This document shows, one piece after another, positions 17,234 to 26,360 of a DNA stretch of 64,000 nt. The stretch spans positions 1,488,001 through 1,552,000 of the forward strand of contig NZ_CP039121.1 of the NCBI RefSeq assembly GCF_014131735.1. Reading direction: 5' to 3'. The stretch is from Lactiplantibacillus plantarum. Lineage in GTDB: Bacteria > Bacillota > Bacilli > Lactobacillales > Lactobacillaceae. A model generated the notes under the pieces. The model was not told the DNA's origin. It saw nothing but the letters and a program-made list of their open reading frames with translations, and made no database searches. Within the stretch, counting starts at the first letter, position 1. Each line of letters opens with the position of its first letter. Position numbers and translations under genes: made by a program.

Positions 17234-17886
17234 TGGCTCAGATGAACTTGCTGCAACAGTTGATATATTATTACCAACAAAACGGTGTGTACGTGTTAAG
17301 CCAGTTCTCACGTCACTTCTTGATTTCAATTTATGGCGTGCTGTTTGCGGCAATTGTTGGGATTCCAATTGGCATTTTCATTGCCCATCATAGTCGGTTG
17401 AGTGCGACAGTGATCGCGATTGCCAATGTGATTCAAACGATTCCGTCACTAGCGATGTTATCAATCATCATGATTGGTTTGGGACTAGGTGTGAACACGG
17501 TAATCGTCACGGTCTTTTTATACGCATTGCTACCGATTATCAAGAATACCTATACTGGAATGCAAAATGTGAGTGCTAGTATTTTAGATTCCGGTAAGGG
17601 GATGGGGATGACGCGTTGGCAACTGTTACGAATGGTGGAGTTGCCACTGTCACTTTCCGTCATTATGGCTGGACTCCGGAACGCATTAGTGTTGGCTATC
17701 GGGATTACGGCCATTGGGACCTTCGTTGGTGCCGGCGGTTTAGGGGATATCATTATTCGAGGAACCAATGCTACGAATGGTGGTGCCATTATCTTGGCCG
17801 GGGCGTTACCAACAGCTTTAATGGCAATCATTGCTGATACGGTCTTGGCTTGGATTGAAAAGCGTGCTGATCCAACTCAAAAATAA
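17233..17886 (+). CDS. opuCD: Compatible-solute ABC transporter permease 2
   Basis: The second permease, 217 residues, with the EAA loop as DSGKGMGMTRWQLLRMVELPLSLSVIMAGLRNA and the GTFVGAGGLGDIIIRG signature. It closes the four-gene operon (ATPase, permease, binding protein, permease), the OpuC arrangement rather than the two-gene OpuA/BusA one. The stop is followed by a large hairpin terminator that also serves the converging gene. Confidence 0.92.
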   Translation: MAQMNLLQQLIYYYQQNGVYVLSQFSRHFLISIYGVLFAAIVGIPIGIFIAHHSRLSATVIAIANVIQTIPSLAMLSIIMIGLGLGVNTVIVTVFLYALLPIIKNTYTGMQNVSASILDSGKGMGMTRWQLLRMVELPLSLSVIMAGLRNALVLAIGITAIGTFVGAGGLGDIIIRGTNATNGGAIILAGALPTALMAIIADTVLAWIEKRADPTQK

Positions 17887-17933
17887 CGTCAGTGAGCGAC
17901 AAGTAAAAGAAGCAATATAAAAATTAAGTTACT

Positions 17934-18010
17934 AAAAAAGATTGATTTACAGGTACTCCGTACTCACTCATTCAGGGAAGTCAGTGGAGCTGTAACATCA
18001 ATCTTTTTGA
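17934..18010. terminator. Large bidirectional terminator
   Basis: The outer arms AAAAAGATTGAT and ATCAATCTTTTT are perfectly complementary. Inside them ACAG/CTGT and CTCC/GGAG extend the stem across small bulges, leaving a ~25-nt apical region. A and T runs at opposite ends suit both the opuC operon and the minus-strand gene that ends at 18092. Confidence 0.8.
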
Positions 18011-18091
18011 TTTGCATCAAAAACACCATGAGAATACGCAAGGTTGTATTGAACATGATTTCACCTTTTGATGCAAGTATTAATGATTAAA

Positions 18092-18427
18092 CTAAACGCG
18101 TTTGATATAACGGATGGCGTCCGGGTCGACCAAGTGGGTCAGGTGTAACTGCCGATTAACTAGAACCAACTGACCACTAGCGAGGTTTTTTAACACTCCG
18201 TGAATATTATATGGTCGGGACTCAGTGAGCTGAGGCTGCATCTGGAGCATGATTTGATAGTGTTCCGTGTGCGCTTGAGCTAAGAACAAATCCCGCTGGA
18301 AAGCCGGCATCATTGGCAGTAACGGCGCAACGACGGTCGGGGCAGCAGTAAAGTCATCCATAAATTGGCGATAGGAAGCGTGTAAGTTCTTGGAAATTAG
18401 TTTCAAATTAGATTGTTGATTTTGCAT
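18092..18427 (-). CDS. Hypothetical soluble protein, 111 aa
   Basis: I do not recognise the family. I choose ATG at 18427-18425 because GAGGTGG sits 5 nt upstream; an in-frame ATG 18 nt earlier (18445) would overlap that site. The N-terminal two thirds look helical (QQSNLKLISKNLHASYRQFMD). The C-terminal part ends in a short beta-like segment (QLVLVNRQLHLTHLVDPDAIRY), reminiscent of a small regulatory or binding fold, but no motif is decisive. It converges on the opuC operon and diverges from gmk. Confidence 0.6.
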   Translation of the reverse strand: MQNQQSNLKLISKNLHASYRQFMDDFTAAPTVVAPLLPMMPAFQRDLFLAQAHTEHYQIMLQMQPQLTESRPYNIHGVLKNLASGQLVLVNRQLHLTHLVDPDAIRYIKRV

Positions 18428-18619
18428 ATTAGCCACCTCGAACATTTGTTTGTGTTTCCATTATACGAACAGGCGTTCTAAAAAGCAAGCCTAAAATTTG
18501 AGAAAATTCACGAATAAAAATGAAAAAAAGCTGTGTAACCTTGATAATACTTGCAATATAGGGTTAAAAAGTGCAAAATAAACTTTAAAACATATTTTAA
18601 TTAAGGGGAATTTGTGATC

Positions 18620-19240
18620 ATGGCGAAACAAGGCATGTTAATCGTCTTATCAGGTCCTTCGGGTGTCGGTAAAGGTACCGTCCGCAAGGAAATCTTTGAC
18701 TCAGATGATAACGATTTTCAATATTCAGTCTCGATGACGACGCGGCAAATGCGTCCGGGCGAAGTAGATGGCAAGGACTACTATTTTGTGTCCAAAGAAG
18801 AGTTCGAGGATGAAATTAAGAGCGGCGGTATGCTTGAATATGCCAAGTATGTTGACAATTACTATGGGACGCCCTTAAAATATATTAAGCAGTCGTTGGC
18901 GGCTGGCAAAGACGTTTTCTTAGAAATTGAAGTTAACGGGGCCATGCAAGTCCGCGAAAAAATGCCTGATGGCGTCTTCATTTTCTTGACGCCGCCGGAT
19001 TTGATGGAATTGAAGCACCGCATCATTGGTCGTGGGACTGATGATATGAGTGTGATCAACAAGCGGATGGCAAAAGCGGTTGATGAAATCAAGATGATGC
19101 GTAATTATGATTATGCGGTTATCAATGATGAAGTTCCGCTAGCTGCTGAACGAATCAAGGCTATTATTCGTAGTGAACGGTTTAGTGTTAAACGGGTCAT
19201 GCCCGAGTATGAAGAAATGTTAGGAGATGCGGAATCATGA
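18620..19240 (+). CDS. gmk: Guanylate kinase
   Basis: Phosphorylates GMP to GDP in the cytoplasm. The P-loop GPSGVGKGT is at residues 12-20, followed by the GMP-binding [21 protein letters not shown] segment and the lid. The length of 206 is standard. ATG 18620 follows AAGGGGA by 11 nt; GTG 18614 is also possible and would add two residues. It overlaps rpoZ by 4 nt, the conserved Firmicutes pair linking GTP supply to RNA polymerase assembly. Confidence 0.95.
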
Positions 19241-19449
19241 TCTTATATCCATCAGTTGATGACTTACTGAAGCAAGTTAATTCGCGTTACTCATTGATTA
19301 TGTTAGCTAGCAAGCGGGCCCATGAATTGGACGCTGGTGCAGCACCAATGCTTAGCGAATACAAATCGGTTAAAACGATTGGTCGGGCCATGGAAGAAAT
19401 TGCGGCCGGTGACTTAATGATCGATCCAGATGAAACTGACAAAGATTAG
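19237..19449 (+). CDS. rpoZ: RNA polymerase omega subunit
   Basis: The 70-residue omega subunit helps assemble RNA polymerase around beta-prime. The conserved [24 protein letters not shown] start and the [15 protein letters not shown] segment are present. The ATGA overlap with gmk indicates coupled translation. A terminator 12 nt after the stop separates it from coaBC, which in many Firmicutes is co-transcribed with it. Confidence 0.95.
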
Positions 19450-19461
19450 TAACAAAACGGT

Positions 19462-19494
19462 GTGCTGAGCCAGCTGGGGCTTGGCACTTTTTTT
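19462..19494 (+). terminator. Terminator of gmk-rpoZ
   Basis: GTGCTGAGCC pairs with GGCTTGGCAC through G-U and one mismatch, followed by seven T. Confidence 0.75.
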
Positions 19495-19519
19495 ATGAAG
19501 AATGACGCGGACGTTCAGC

Positions 19520-19548
19520 TTCACGTTACTGTCGATTCTTGATACAAT
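19520..19548 (+). promoter_or_regulatory. Promoter of coaBC
   Basis: TTCACG (19520-19525) and TACAAT (19543-19548) with 17-nt spacing. Transcription would start near 19555, just before the hairpin at 19565. Confidence 0.55.
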
Positions 19549-19564
19549 TGTTTTATTAAAGTGT

Positions 19565-19597
19565 AAAAATCTCGCTGGCACGGTTGCGAGATTTTTC
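19565..19597 (+). terminator. Hairpin in the coaBC leader, possible attenuator
   Basis: A perfect 11-bp inverted repeat, AAAAATCTCGC and GCGAGATTTTT with a 10-nt loop, lies between the coaBC promoter and its ribosome-binding site. With its T-rich 3' arm it looks like an intrinsic terminator in a 5' leader. Confidence 0.6.
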
Positions 19598-19612
19598 AAA
19601 GGACGTGAAGAA

Positions 19613-20839
19613 GTGAGTATATGGACAAAACGCCATGTAACGGTAGTCGTTAGTGGTGGGATTGCGAGTTATAAAGCGTTAGTATTGATTCGTAGTTTGA
19701 TGAAACAGGGCGCCGTCGTGCGAGTTGCGATGACGACCCATGCGGCAAAGTTTATCACGCCATTGACCTTTCAAACTTTAACGCAGCAGCCAGTGGTCAT
19801 TGATGAATTCACAACGACTGACCCGCATCACGTCGTCCACGTCGCGTTAGCTGACTGGACTGAAGTGATGATTCTCGTTCCGGCTACCGCCAACTTGATT
19901 GCTAAGGTGGCTAACGGTCTAGCCGATGATGCCGCAACGACGACAATTTTAGCGACGACCGCACCCAAGTTTGTGGTGCCAGCAATGAATTCACATATGT
20001 ACGCTAATCCAGCAACTCAGCGCAATTTGAAGCAGCTGACGACGGATGGGTTACACGTCTTAACTCCTGCTACGGGTATGTTGGCGGAAGGCTACAGTGG
20101 TCAAGGACGCTTGCCGGAACCAGCGGTGATTTTGGCCTGGTTGACAGATCAACTGATTCAGTTGACACCTGATTTGCCATTAGCAGGACGGCGAGTTGTC
20201 GTCACTGCCGGCGGAACCCGAGAAGCCTTAGATCCGGTACGATTTATCACGAATCGTTCATCGGGGAAGATGGGCTACGCAGTTGCTCAAGTCGCACGGG
20301 AGTTAGGTGCAACTGTGACACTGATCAGCGCCACGACTCATTTAGCAGCGCCTAGTGGTGTTAAGGTCGTGACGGTTGATTCGGCTCAATCCTTATTGAC
20401 GGCAGTCAGTGATATTTTTGATGATACGGATATCTTGGTCATGGCGGCGGCCGTATCTGATTATCGGCCGGCTGAATTAGCTGATCAGAAGATTAAAAAG
20501 CCAGCTGACCATGCTGACTTAACGTTACGATTGACAGAAACACCGGATATTTTAAAAACGTTAGCGGCCCGGAAGCACCAACAGTATGTGATTGGCTTTG
20601 CAGCTGAAACTCAATCATTGCTGGCCAATGCCAATCGTAAGTTAACTAGTAAAAAATTAGATTTAATTGTTGCTAACGATGTTTCCAAACCGGGAGTTGG
20701 GTTCAATGGTGATACCAATCAGGTCACACTGTTGCGGCCTGAGCAACAACCAGTTACGACGGAATTGACAACGAAAACTGCAATTGCCAAACAGATCTTG
20801 ATGACGGCAATTGCGGATGGTGCAGGAACACAGGCATGA
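19613..20839 (+). CDS. coaBC: Bifunctional PPC synthetase/decarboxylase CoaBC
   Basis: Makes 4'-phosphopantetheine from phosphopantothenate and cysteine, for coenzyme A. The N-terminal flavin domain (CoaC, about 1-180) has VVVSGGIASYKAL and the PAMNSHMY substrate motif. The C-terminal synthetase (CoaB) has VVTAGGTREALDPVRFITNRSSGKMG. The start is GTG at 19613 behind AAGGA (408 aa); the open frame reaches back to 19502, but that part encodes the promoter and leader hairpin. It precedes priA as in other Firmicutes. Confidence 0.94.
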   Translation: MSIWTKRHVTVVVSGGIASYKALVLIRSLMKQGAVVRVAMTTHAAKFITPLTFQTLTQQPVVIDEFTTTDPHHVVHVALADWTEVMILVPATANLIAKVANGLADDAATTTILATTAPKFVVPAMNSHMYANPATQRNLKQLTTDGLHVLTPATGMLAEGYSGQGRLPEPAVILAWLTDQLIQLTPDLPLAGRRVVVTAGGTREALDPVRFITNRSSGKMGYAVAQVARELGATVTLISATTHLAAPSGVKVVTVDSAQSLLTAVSDIFDDTDILVMAAAVSDYRPAELADQKIKKPADHADLTLRLTETPDILKTLAARKHQQYVIGFAAETQSLLANANRKLTSKKLDLIVANDVSKPGVGFNGDTNQVTLLRPEQQPVTTELTTKTAIAKQILMTAIADGAGTQA

Positions 20840-20861
20840 TTAAGTAGAGAGGAAGAGTTGT

Positions 20862-23279
20862 GTGGCACAAATTGCCCAAGTATTAGTCGATGTGCCCACT
20901 ATGCAGACAAATCGACCTTATAGTTATCGAATTCCAACCGCCTGGCAATCACAAGTGCAACCCGGCATGCGCGTCGTGGTGCCGTTCGGCCGTGGTAAAC
21001 GGCGGGTGCAGGGGTTTGTGTTAGCTCTTGATGACGTTACTAACTTTGATGGTGAGCTGAAACCAATCGACGCGGTCGTTGACCTAGCACCGGTTCTGAA
21101 TACTGAAGCCTTAGCACTGACCAAGTGGTTGGCTGCCAGCACGTTTTCATTTCAGATTACCTGTGCACAGACCATGCTGCCGGCGGTCATGCGTGCAAAG
21201 TATGAAAAACAGTTGCGAACAACAGCAACAACGCCCGCGACGATTCGAACGACGCTGTTTGGGGACCAATCGATGGTGCCGTTTGATGACGTCGCCACGA
21301 CGCCGGCAATCGTCAGCCAGTTATTACGGCTGCAGGCGGCTGGGCAAGTCGATGTGTACTACCAAGTTAAAAATCAAGCACGGCGTAAAACGCAAACGGC
21401 GGTGAAAGCGGCCTTAACTAACGAAGCGCTACAGGCTGCAGTGGACCAGGTACGCGCCGGGGCTACACAACAATTGGCGGTGCTCCAGGGGTTGCTCACT
21501 TTAAATGGTGAACAGCTCTCGCAAAAGGCGTTTTGTACTCGTTTTGATGTCACGGACGGTGCCATTCGTACAGCAGTACAGAAAGGCTGGCTTAAAAAAG
21601 TGGCCGTCGAGGTTTATCGTGATCCCTACGCAACTAGTGATATTAAGACTACCAAGGCGTTACAATTGAATGATGAACAGCAAGTGGCCGTCGATCAGAT
21701 TACGCAAGCCGTTGACCAAGCCGCAACCACCACGTTCTTGTTAGAGGGTGTGACGGGGAGCGGTAAGACTGAGGTGTACTTGCAATCGATGGCGGCCGCA
21801 TTGGCACAAGGAAAAACGGCGTTGATGTTAGTGCCGGAGATTTCACTGACACCCCAAATGGTTCAACGCGTGAAGGGGCGCTTTGGTAAAGCTGTTGCCG
21901 TTTTGCACAGTGGATTGTCCAGTGGTGAGAAGTATGATGAGTGGCGGCGAATCCAACGAGGTGAGGCTCAGGTGGTGGTTGGCGCACGCTCAGCGGTGTT
22001 TGCCCCGCTAAAAAATCTTGGCTTAATCGTGATGGATGAAGAACATGAGAGCACGTATAAGCAGGATGATGCCCCGCGTTATCATGCTCGGCAAGTGGCT
22101 TTATGGCGTAGTCGTTACCATAACTGTCCAGTCGTACTGGGTTCGGCGACCCCATCGTTAGAAACGCGCGCCCGCGCAGAAAAGGGCGTTTATCAGCGCT
22201 TACTGCTTGCGGATCGGGTCAATCGACGGCCCCTTCCTAAGGTTTCAATTATTGATATGAAAAAGGAAATGCAACAACACGCTGAAAGCAATTTCTCAGC
22301 ACCACTGTTAGTTGCCTTGCAGGATCGGCTTGAACGTCATGAGCAGAGTGTTCTAATGCTCAATCGGCGGGGCTATTCATCGTTTGTGTTGTGCCGAGAT
22401 TGTGGTTTTGTCTTGAAGTGTCCTAATTGTGATATTTCACTCACGCTACACATGGATACGCACACGATGAAGTGCCATTACTGCGGTCACGAAGAAGCCA
22501 TTCCGCGGAATTGTCCGAACTGTCATAGTCGTCAGATCCGTTATTATGGGACGGGAACTGAAAAAGTCGAAGAAGAATTGCAAGACTTGCTTCCGGACGC
22601 TAACATTATTCGGATGGACAATGATACGACCCGTAAAAAGGGCGCCCATGCCAAGCTTTTAGCACAGTTTGGGAGTGGTGAAGCTGATATTTTGATTGGT
22701 ACCCAGATGATTGCGAAGGGACTGGATTTTCCTAATGTGACCTTGGTCGGTGTCTTGAATGCCGATACGGCCCTAGGATTGCCGGATTTTCGCGCCAGTG
22801 AACGGACCTTCCAACTATTAACCCAGGTGAGTGGTCGAGCTGGACGGGCGGAAAAGAGTGGTCACGTGTATATTCAGACATTTAATCCGGATCATTATGC
22901 GATTCGGTTTGCACAACACCACGATTACGAAGGCTTTTTCAAGTATGAGATGCAGATGCGGCACCGGGGTGGTTATCCGCCGTACTACTTTACGGTTCAA
23001 ATTACAGCGAGTGACTTAGATGAAGGGGTAGCAGCCAAGCGCATGTATCAGTTACTGCAATGGTTACGCCCGCGGTTGGCACCGTCAACGATTCTATTAG
23101 GCCCAACGCCCAAGCCGATCGCACGAGTCAATCGCCGTTATTATTATCAAATCGTGATTAAATATAAACAAGAACCCAATTTAGCTCAGACGCTGACAAC
23201 GCTACTGCATGAGACGCAGGCGCAACAACGACAAGGGCTACAGATTGGAATTGACGTGGAACCCTTACATTTCATGTAA
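20862..23279 (+). CDS. priA: Primosomal protein N', replication-restart helicase
   Basis: PriA recognises stalled forks and loads the replicative helicase. The 805-residue protein has the N-terminal fork-binding domain, Walker A GVTGSGKTEVY (about 296-306), the DEEH box (MDEEHESTYK) and the zinc cluster around residues 511-556 (CRDCGFVLKCPNC, CHYCGHEEAIPRNCPNC), eight Cys in all. The C-terminal helicase motifs include GTQMIAKGLDFPNVTLVGV and GRAGRAEKSG. The start is GTG at 20862. The final base is shared with the in-frame extension of fmt, but the true fmt start lies 24 nt further on. Confidence 0.96.
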   Translation: MAQIAQVLVDVPTMQTNRPYSYRIPTAWQSQVQPGMRVVVPFGRGKRRVQGFVLALDDVTNFDGELKPIDAVVDLAPVLNTEALALTKWLAASTFSFQITCAQTMLPAVMRAKYEKQLRTTATTPATIRTTLFGDQSMVPFDDVATTPAIVSQLLRLQAAGQVDVYYQVKNQARRKTQTAVKAALTNEALQAAVDQVRAGATQQLAVLQGLLTLNGEQLSQKAFCTRFDVTDGAIRTAVQKGWLKKVAVEVYRDPYATSDIKTTKALQLNDEQQVAVDQITQAVDQAATTTFLLEGVTGSGKTEVYLQSMAAALAQGKTALMLVPEISLTPQMVQRVKGRFGKAVAVLHSGLSSGEKYDEWRRIQRGEAQVVVGARSAVFAPLKNLGLIVMDEEHESTYKQDDAPRYHARQVALWRSRYHNCPVVLGSATPSLETRARAEKGVYQRLLLADRVNRRPLPKVSIIDMKKEMQQHAESNFSAPLLVALQDRLERHEQSVLMLNRRGYSSFVLCRDCGFVLKCPNCDISLTLHMDTHTMKCHYCGHEEAIPRNCPNCHSRQIRYYGTGTEKVEEELQDLLPDANIIRMDNDTTRKKGAHAKLLAQFGSGEADILIGTQMIAKGLDFPNVTLVGVLNADTALGLPDFRASERTFQLLTQVSGRAGRAEKSGHVYIQTFNPDHYAIRFAQHHDYEGFFKYEMQMRHRGGYPPYYFTVQITASDLDEGVAAKRMYQLLQWLRPRLAPSTILLGPTPKPIARVNRRYYYQIVIKYKQEPNLAQTLTTLLHETQAQQRQGLQIGIDVEPLHFM

Positions 23280-23302
23280 TGGGATTAGGAGGAAGTTTGA
23301 CA

Positions 23303-24256
23303 ATGACATCAATCGTTTTTATGGGAACGCCCGCGTTTGCGGCACCGATTCTCGAAAGTTTAATTAAAGAACAATACCAGGTACTAGGCGTTGTGACCCA
23401 GCCAGACCGAAAAGTTGGTCGCAAACACGTCTTAACAGCTTCGCCAGTCAAAGAAGTCGCGGTTGCCCATGATATTCCCGTCTTCCAACCGGAAAAGATT
23501 AGTGGTAGTCCTGAAATGCAACAGATTATTGACTTGCAGCCCGATTTAATTGTGACGGCCGCCTTTGGACAGTTTTTACCAACAAAATTGTTGAAAGCTG
23601 CCAAAATTGGTGCCGTTAATGTCCATGGCTCGTTGTTGCCTAAGTATCGTGGTGGCGCGCCTGTTCAATATTCAATTATCAACGGTGAGTCTGAAACTGG
23701 AATTACTATCATTTACATGGTTAAAAAGATGGATGCGGGCGATATGCTGGCGCAGCGTGCGATTCCAATTGAAAAAAACGATGACACCGGGACGATGTTT
23801 GATAAGTTGAGCTTAGTTGGTCGCGACTTGTTACTGGAAACGTTGCCCAAGTTGATTGCTGGCGAAATTACGGCGGTGCCACAGGATGAATCCCAAGTGA
23901 CCTTTGCACCGAACATTCGGCCAGAACAAGAGGTTTTAGACTTCTTTACAAAAACGGCCGTTGAAATTGATAATCAAGTTCGGGGCATGCGGCCAGCACC
24001 AATCGCCTATGCGGTCTTGGATGGAAAGCGCACGAAGTTCTGGGATGTGACCCCCTTAGCTGACGAAGTGGTCACGCAAGCTCCTGGACAAGTGGTTCGC
24101 AAGACGAAACATGAGCTTGTGATTGCAGCTGCTGACCACACAGCGATTGCAATCAATCAGTTGCAGCCAGCTGGTAAACCGAAGATGACAATTACAGACT
24201 ATTTAAATGGGGCGGCAGATAAGTTCGCTACCGGAGAGCAGGTTATTAATAAATGA
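23303..24256 (+). CDS. fmt: Methionyl-tRNA formyltransferase
   Basis: Formylates initiator Met-tRNA using 10-formyl-THF. The 317-residue protein starts MTSIVFMGTPAFAAPILE. It carries the catalytic region VHGSLLPKYRGGAPVQYSIING, in which the Asn and His of the formyl-transfer site reside, and a C-terminal OB-like domain. ATG at 23303 is 10 nt after AGGAGG. A deformylase gene, which often neighbours fmt, is not adjacent here. It overlaps rsmB by 4 nt. Confidence 0.96.
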   Translation: MTSIVFMGTPAFAAPILESLIKEQYQVLGVVTQPDRKVGRKHVLTASPVKEVAVAHDIPVFQPEKISGSPEMQQIIDLQPDLIVTAAFGQFLPTKLLKAAKIGAVNVHGSLLPKYRGGAPVQYSIINGESETGITIIYMVKKMDAGDMLAQRAIPIEKNDDTGTMFDKLSLVGRDLLLETLPKLIAGEITAVPQDESQVTFAPNIRPEQEVLDFFTKTAVEIDNQVRGMRPAPIAYAVLDGKRTKFWDVTPLADEVVTQAPGQVVRKTKHELVIAAADHTAIAINQLQPAGKPKMTITDYLNGAADKFATGEQVINK

Positions 24257-25596
24257 GTACAGTTGGTAATACCCCCCGCTGGTTAGCGGTCGCCGCCTTA
24301 GCGAAGATTAAGAACGGTGCATATTCAAATTTGCAATTAAACCAGTTAATCAATGATCATCAGATGGATCGGCGTGACATTAATCTGCTGACAAATATGG
24401 TTTACGGTGTCATTCAACATCGGTTGACTCTCGAATACTGGTTGACCCCGTTTGTTCGACATCCGCACCAGATTGACCCCTGGGTACGGGAGCTCTTATT
24501 GAGCGCATTGTATCAATGGCAGTATCTGGATAAGATTCCACAACGGGCCGTTTTCAACGAAACGATTGAAATTGCTAAGGTCAAAGGTCACCCTGGCATT
24601 CGGCGGTTTGTAACCGGCGTCTTACATCAAATGGATCGCTCAGGACTACCGAGTTTTGATGCGATTAAAGATCCTGATGAACGGTTGAGTGTGACTTATA
24701 GCATGCCAATATGGTTGATTCAAGAATTGCGGCGTCAATTAGGTGCTGAAAAGATGGAGCGAATCTTATCATCATTGAACCAACCAGCTAAGCAAGCCTT
24801 ACGTGTCAACCCGGCCTTGTCGACGGTTGAAGATGTGACAACGGCGCTGATTAATGATGGTTTGACAATTACGCCGAGTGAAATCTCACCGTTAGGGCTG
24901 ATTGCAACGGATGGTCAGGCCATTAATACTGAAGCGATGCGGTATGGCATGTTCACAGTTCAAGATGAAAGTGCACAATTAGTTGTGCCAGCACTCAATC
25001 CGCAGCCGAATGATCGAGTCTTGGATGCTTGTGCGGCCCCCGGGGGCAAGACGACCCAGATTGCGGCTAGTTTAGATGCTGAGCAGGGTGGCACAGTCGT
25101 TGCCCTTGATATTCATGCCAATAAAGTGAAACTGATCGGTCAAAATGCGGCGCGCATGCACGTTGCTGATCGCGTTGAGGCCACCGAACTCGATGCCCGT
25201 AAAGTTGAGACGCAGTTTAATGCTGAAAGTTTTGATCGAATTTTAGTCGATGCTCCGTGTTCGGGACTGGGATTGATGCGCCGGAAGCCTGAGATTCGCT
25301 ATGAGAAACAGTTGCAGGATAGTTTGAACTTGCAACGAATTCAGCTGGCAATTTTGACAGCGGTCGCCCCAACCTTGAAAAAAGGTGGTATCATGACGTA
25401 TAGTACGTGCACGATTTTGCAACAGGAAAATCAGGATGTGATTACCAAATTCTTAGCGGATCACCCAGATTTTGAGCTGCAAACAACGCCAACTGAACGA
25501 GACTTGAAAACTGATCGAACGGAAAAGACTTTGTCGATTTATCCCGATGATTATTTATCCGACGGCTTTTTCATTGCTTGTTTGCGAAAAAAATAA
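24253..25596 (+). CDS. rsmB: 16S rRNA m5C967 methyltransferase RsmB (Sun)
   Basis: Methylates a cytosine in helix 31 of 16S rRNA. The 447-residue protein has a NusB-like N-terminal domain (about 5-140) and a SAM domain with VLDACAAPGGKTTQIA. The catalytic region DAPCSGLGLMRRKPEIRY places the nucleophile near Cys336, and a second conserved Cys lies in TYSTCT. The ATGA overlap with fmt and the 17-nt gap to the phosphatase make it part of one operon. Confidence 0.95.
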   Translation: MSTVGNTPRWLAVAALAKIKNGAYSNLQLNQLINDHQMDRRDINLLTNMVYGVIQHRLTLEYWLTPFVRHPHQIDPWVRELLLSALYQWQYLDKIPQRAVFNETIEIAKVKGHPGIRRFVTGVLHQMDRSGLPSFDAIKDPDERLSVTYSMPIWLIQELRRQLGAEKMERILSSLNQPAKQALRVNPALSTVEDVTTALINDGLTITPSEISPLGLIATDGQAINTEAMRYGMFTVQDESAQLVVPALNPQPNDRVLDACAAPGGKTTQIAASLDAEQGGTVVALDIHANKVKLIGQNAARMHVADRVEATELDARKVETQFNAESFDRILVDAPCSGLGLMRRKPEIRYEKQLQDSLNLQRIQLAILTAVAPTLKKGGIMTYSTCTILQQENQDVITKFLADHPDFELQTTPTERDLKTDRTEKTLSIYPDDYLSDGFFIACLRKK

Positions 25597-25613
25597 TGGT
25601 GGAGTGGTAAACA

Positions 25614-26360
25614 ATGGATTTTGCATACCGGTCGGATATTGGCCAACAACGTGAAGAAAATGAGGACTATGTCGGCTTTTTTCAAAATAAAGCGGGCATC
25701 AATTTTGCAATTGTTGCGGACGGTATTGGTGGCCACCAGGGGGGCGATGTCGCTTCCGAGATGGCAGTCTCGCACATGGGTTTTCGGTTTGAAAATACAA
25801 CATTCAAGGAACCCAATGATGCCGTCAAGTGGCTAGCAAGTGAAGTTCAAGATGAAAATCAGCATATTATTGAAAAGGCCCGTGAATTTTCAGATCTAAA
25901 CGGCATGGGTACGACAATGGTCGCCGCTTTGCTTTTTGATCAAAAGTTTTTGATGGCTAACATTGGTGATAGTCGGGGCTATCTTTTTCGCGATGGGCAA
26001 CTCCACCAACTGACGGAGGATCATTCTTTAGTCAATGAGTTGGTCAAGCGAGGAGAGATTTCAGCCGAACAGGCCCGACAACATCCGCAGAAAAATATTA
26101 TTACGCGGACACTAGGCATCTCACCAGATGCGGATATCGATACGAACCTTTACCAGATACAACCTGGGGACCAATTGTTATTATGTTCAGATGGGCTGAC
26201 GAATATGGTGACTGACCAACAGCTTGCGACGGTTTTGGCAACGACGCAGACTTCGACCCAGAAGTGTGAGACGTTGATCAAATTAGCCAATGCAGCTGGT
26301 GGTAAGGATAACATTACGGCGCTGCTGATGGCGCTTGATGGTGAGGTGGCCAGTAAATGA
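25614..26360 (+). CDS. stp: PP2C-type Ser/Thr protein phosphatase (Stp/PrpC)
   Basis: Dephosphorylates targets of the adjacent PrkC-type kinase. The 248-residue protein has the PP2C metal-binding motifs in order: QQREENEDY, VADGIGGHQGGDVAS, GMGTTMVAALL, NIGDSRGYLF, LLLCSDGLTNMV and GGKDNITALL. No membrane segment is present, so it is cytoplasmic. It overlaps the kinase gene by 4 nt, the conserved kinase/phosphatase couple. Confidence 0.95.
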   Translation: MDFAYRSDIGQQREENEDYVGFFQNKAGINFAIVADGIGGHQGGDVASEMAVSHMGFRFENTTFKEPNDAVKWLASEVQDENQHIIEKAREFSDLNGMGTTMVAALLFDQKFLMANIGDSRGYLFRDGQLHQLTEDHSLVNELVKRGEISAEQARQHPQKNIITRTLGISPDADIDTNLYQIQPGDQLLLCSDGLTNMVTDQQLATVLATTQTSTQKCETLIKLANAAGGKDNITALLMALDGEVASK

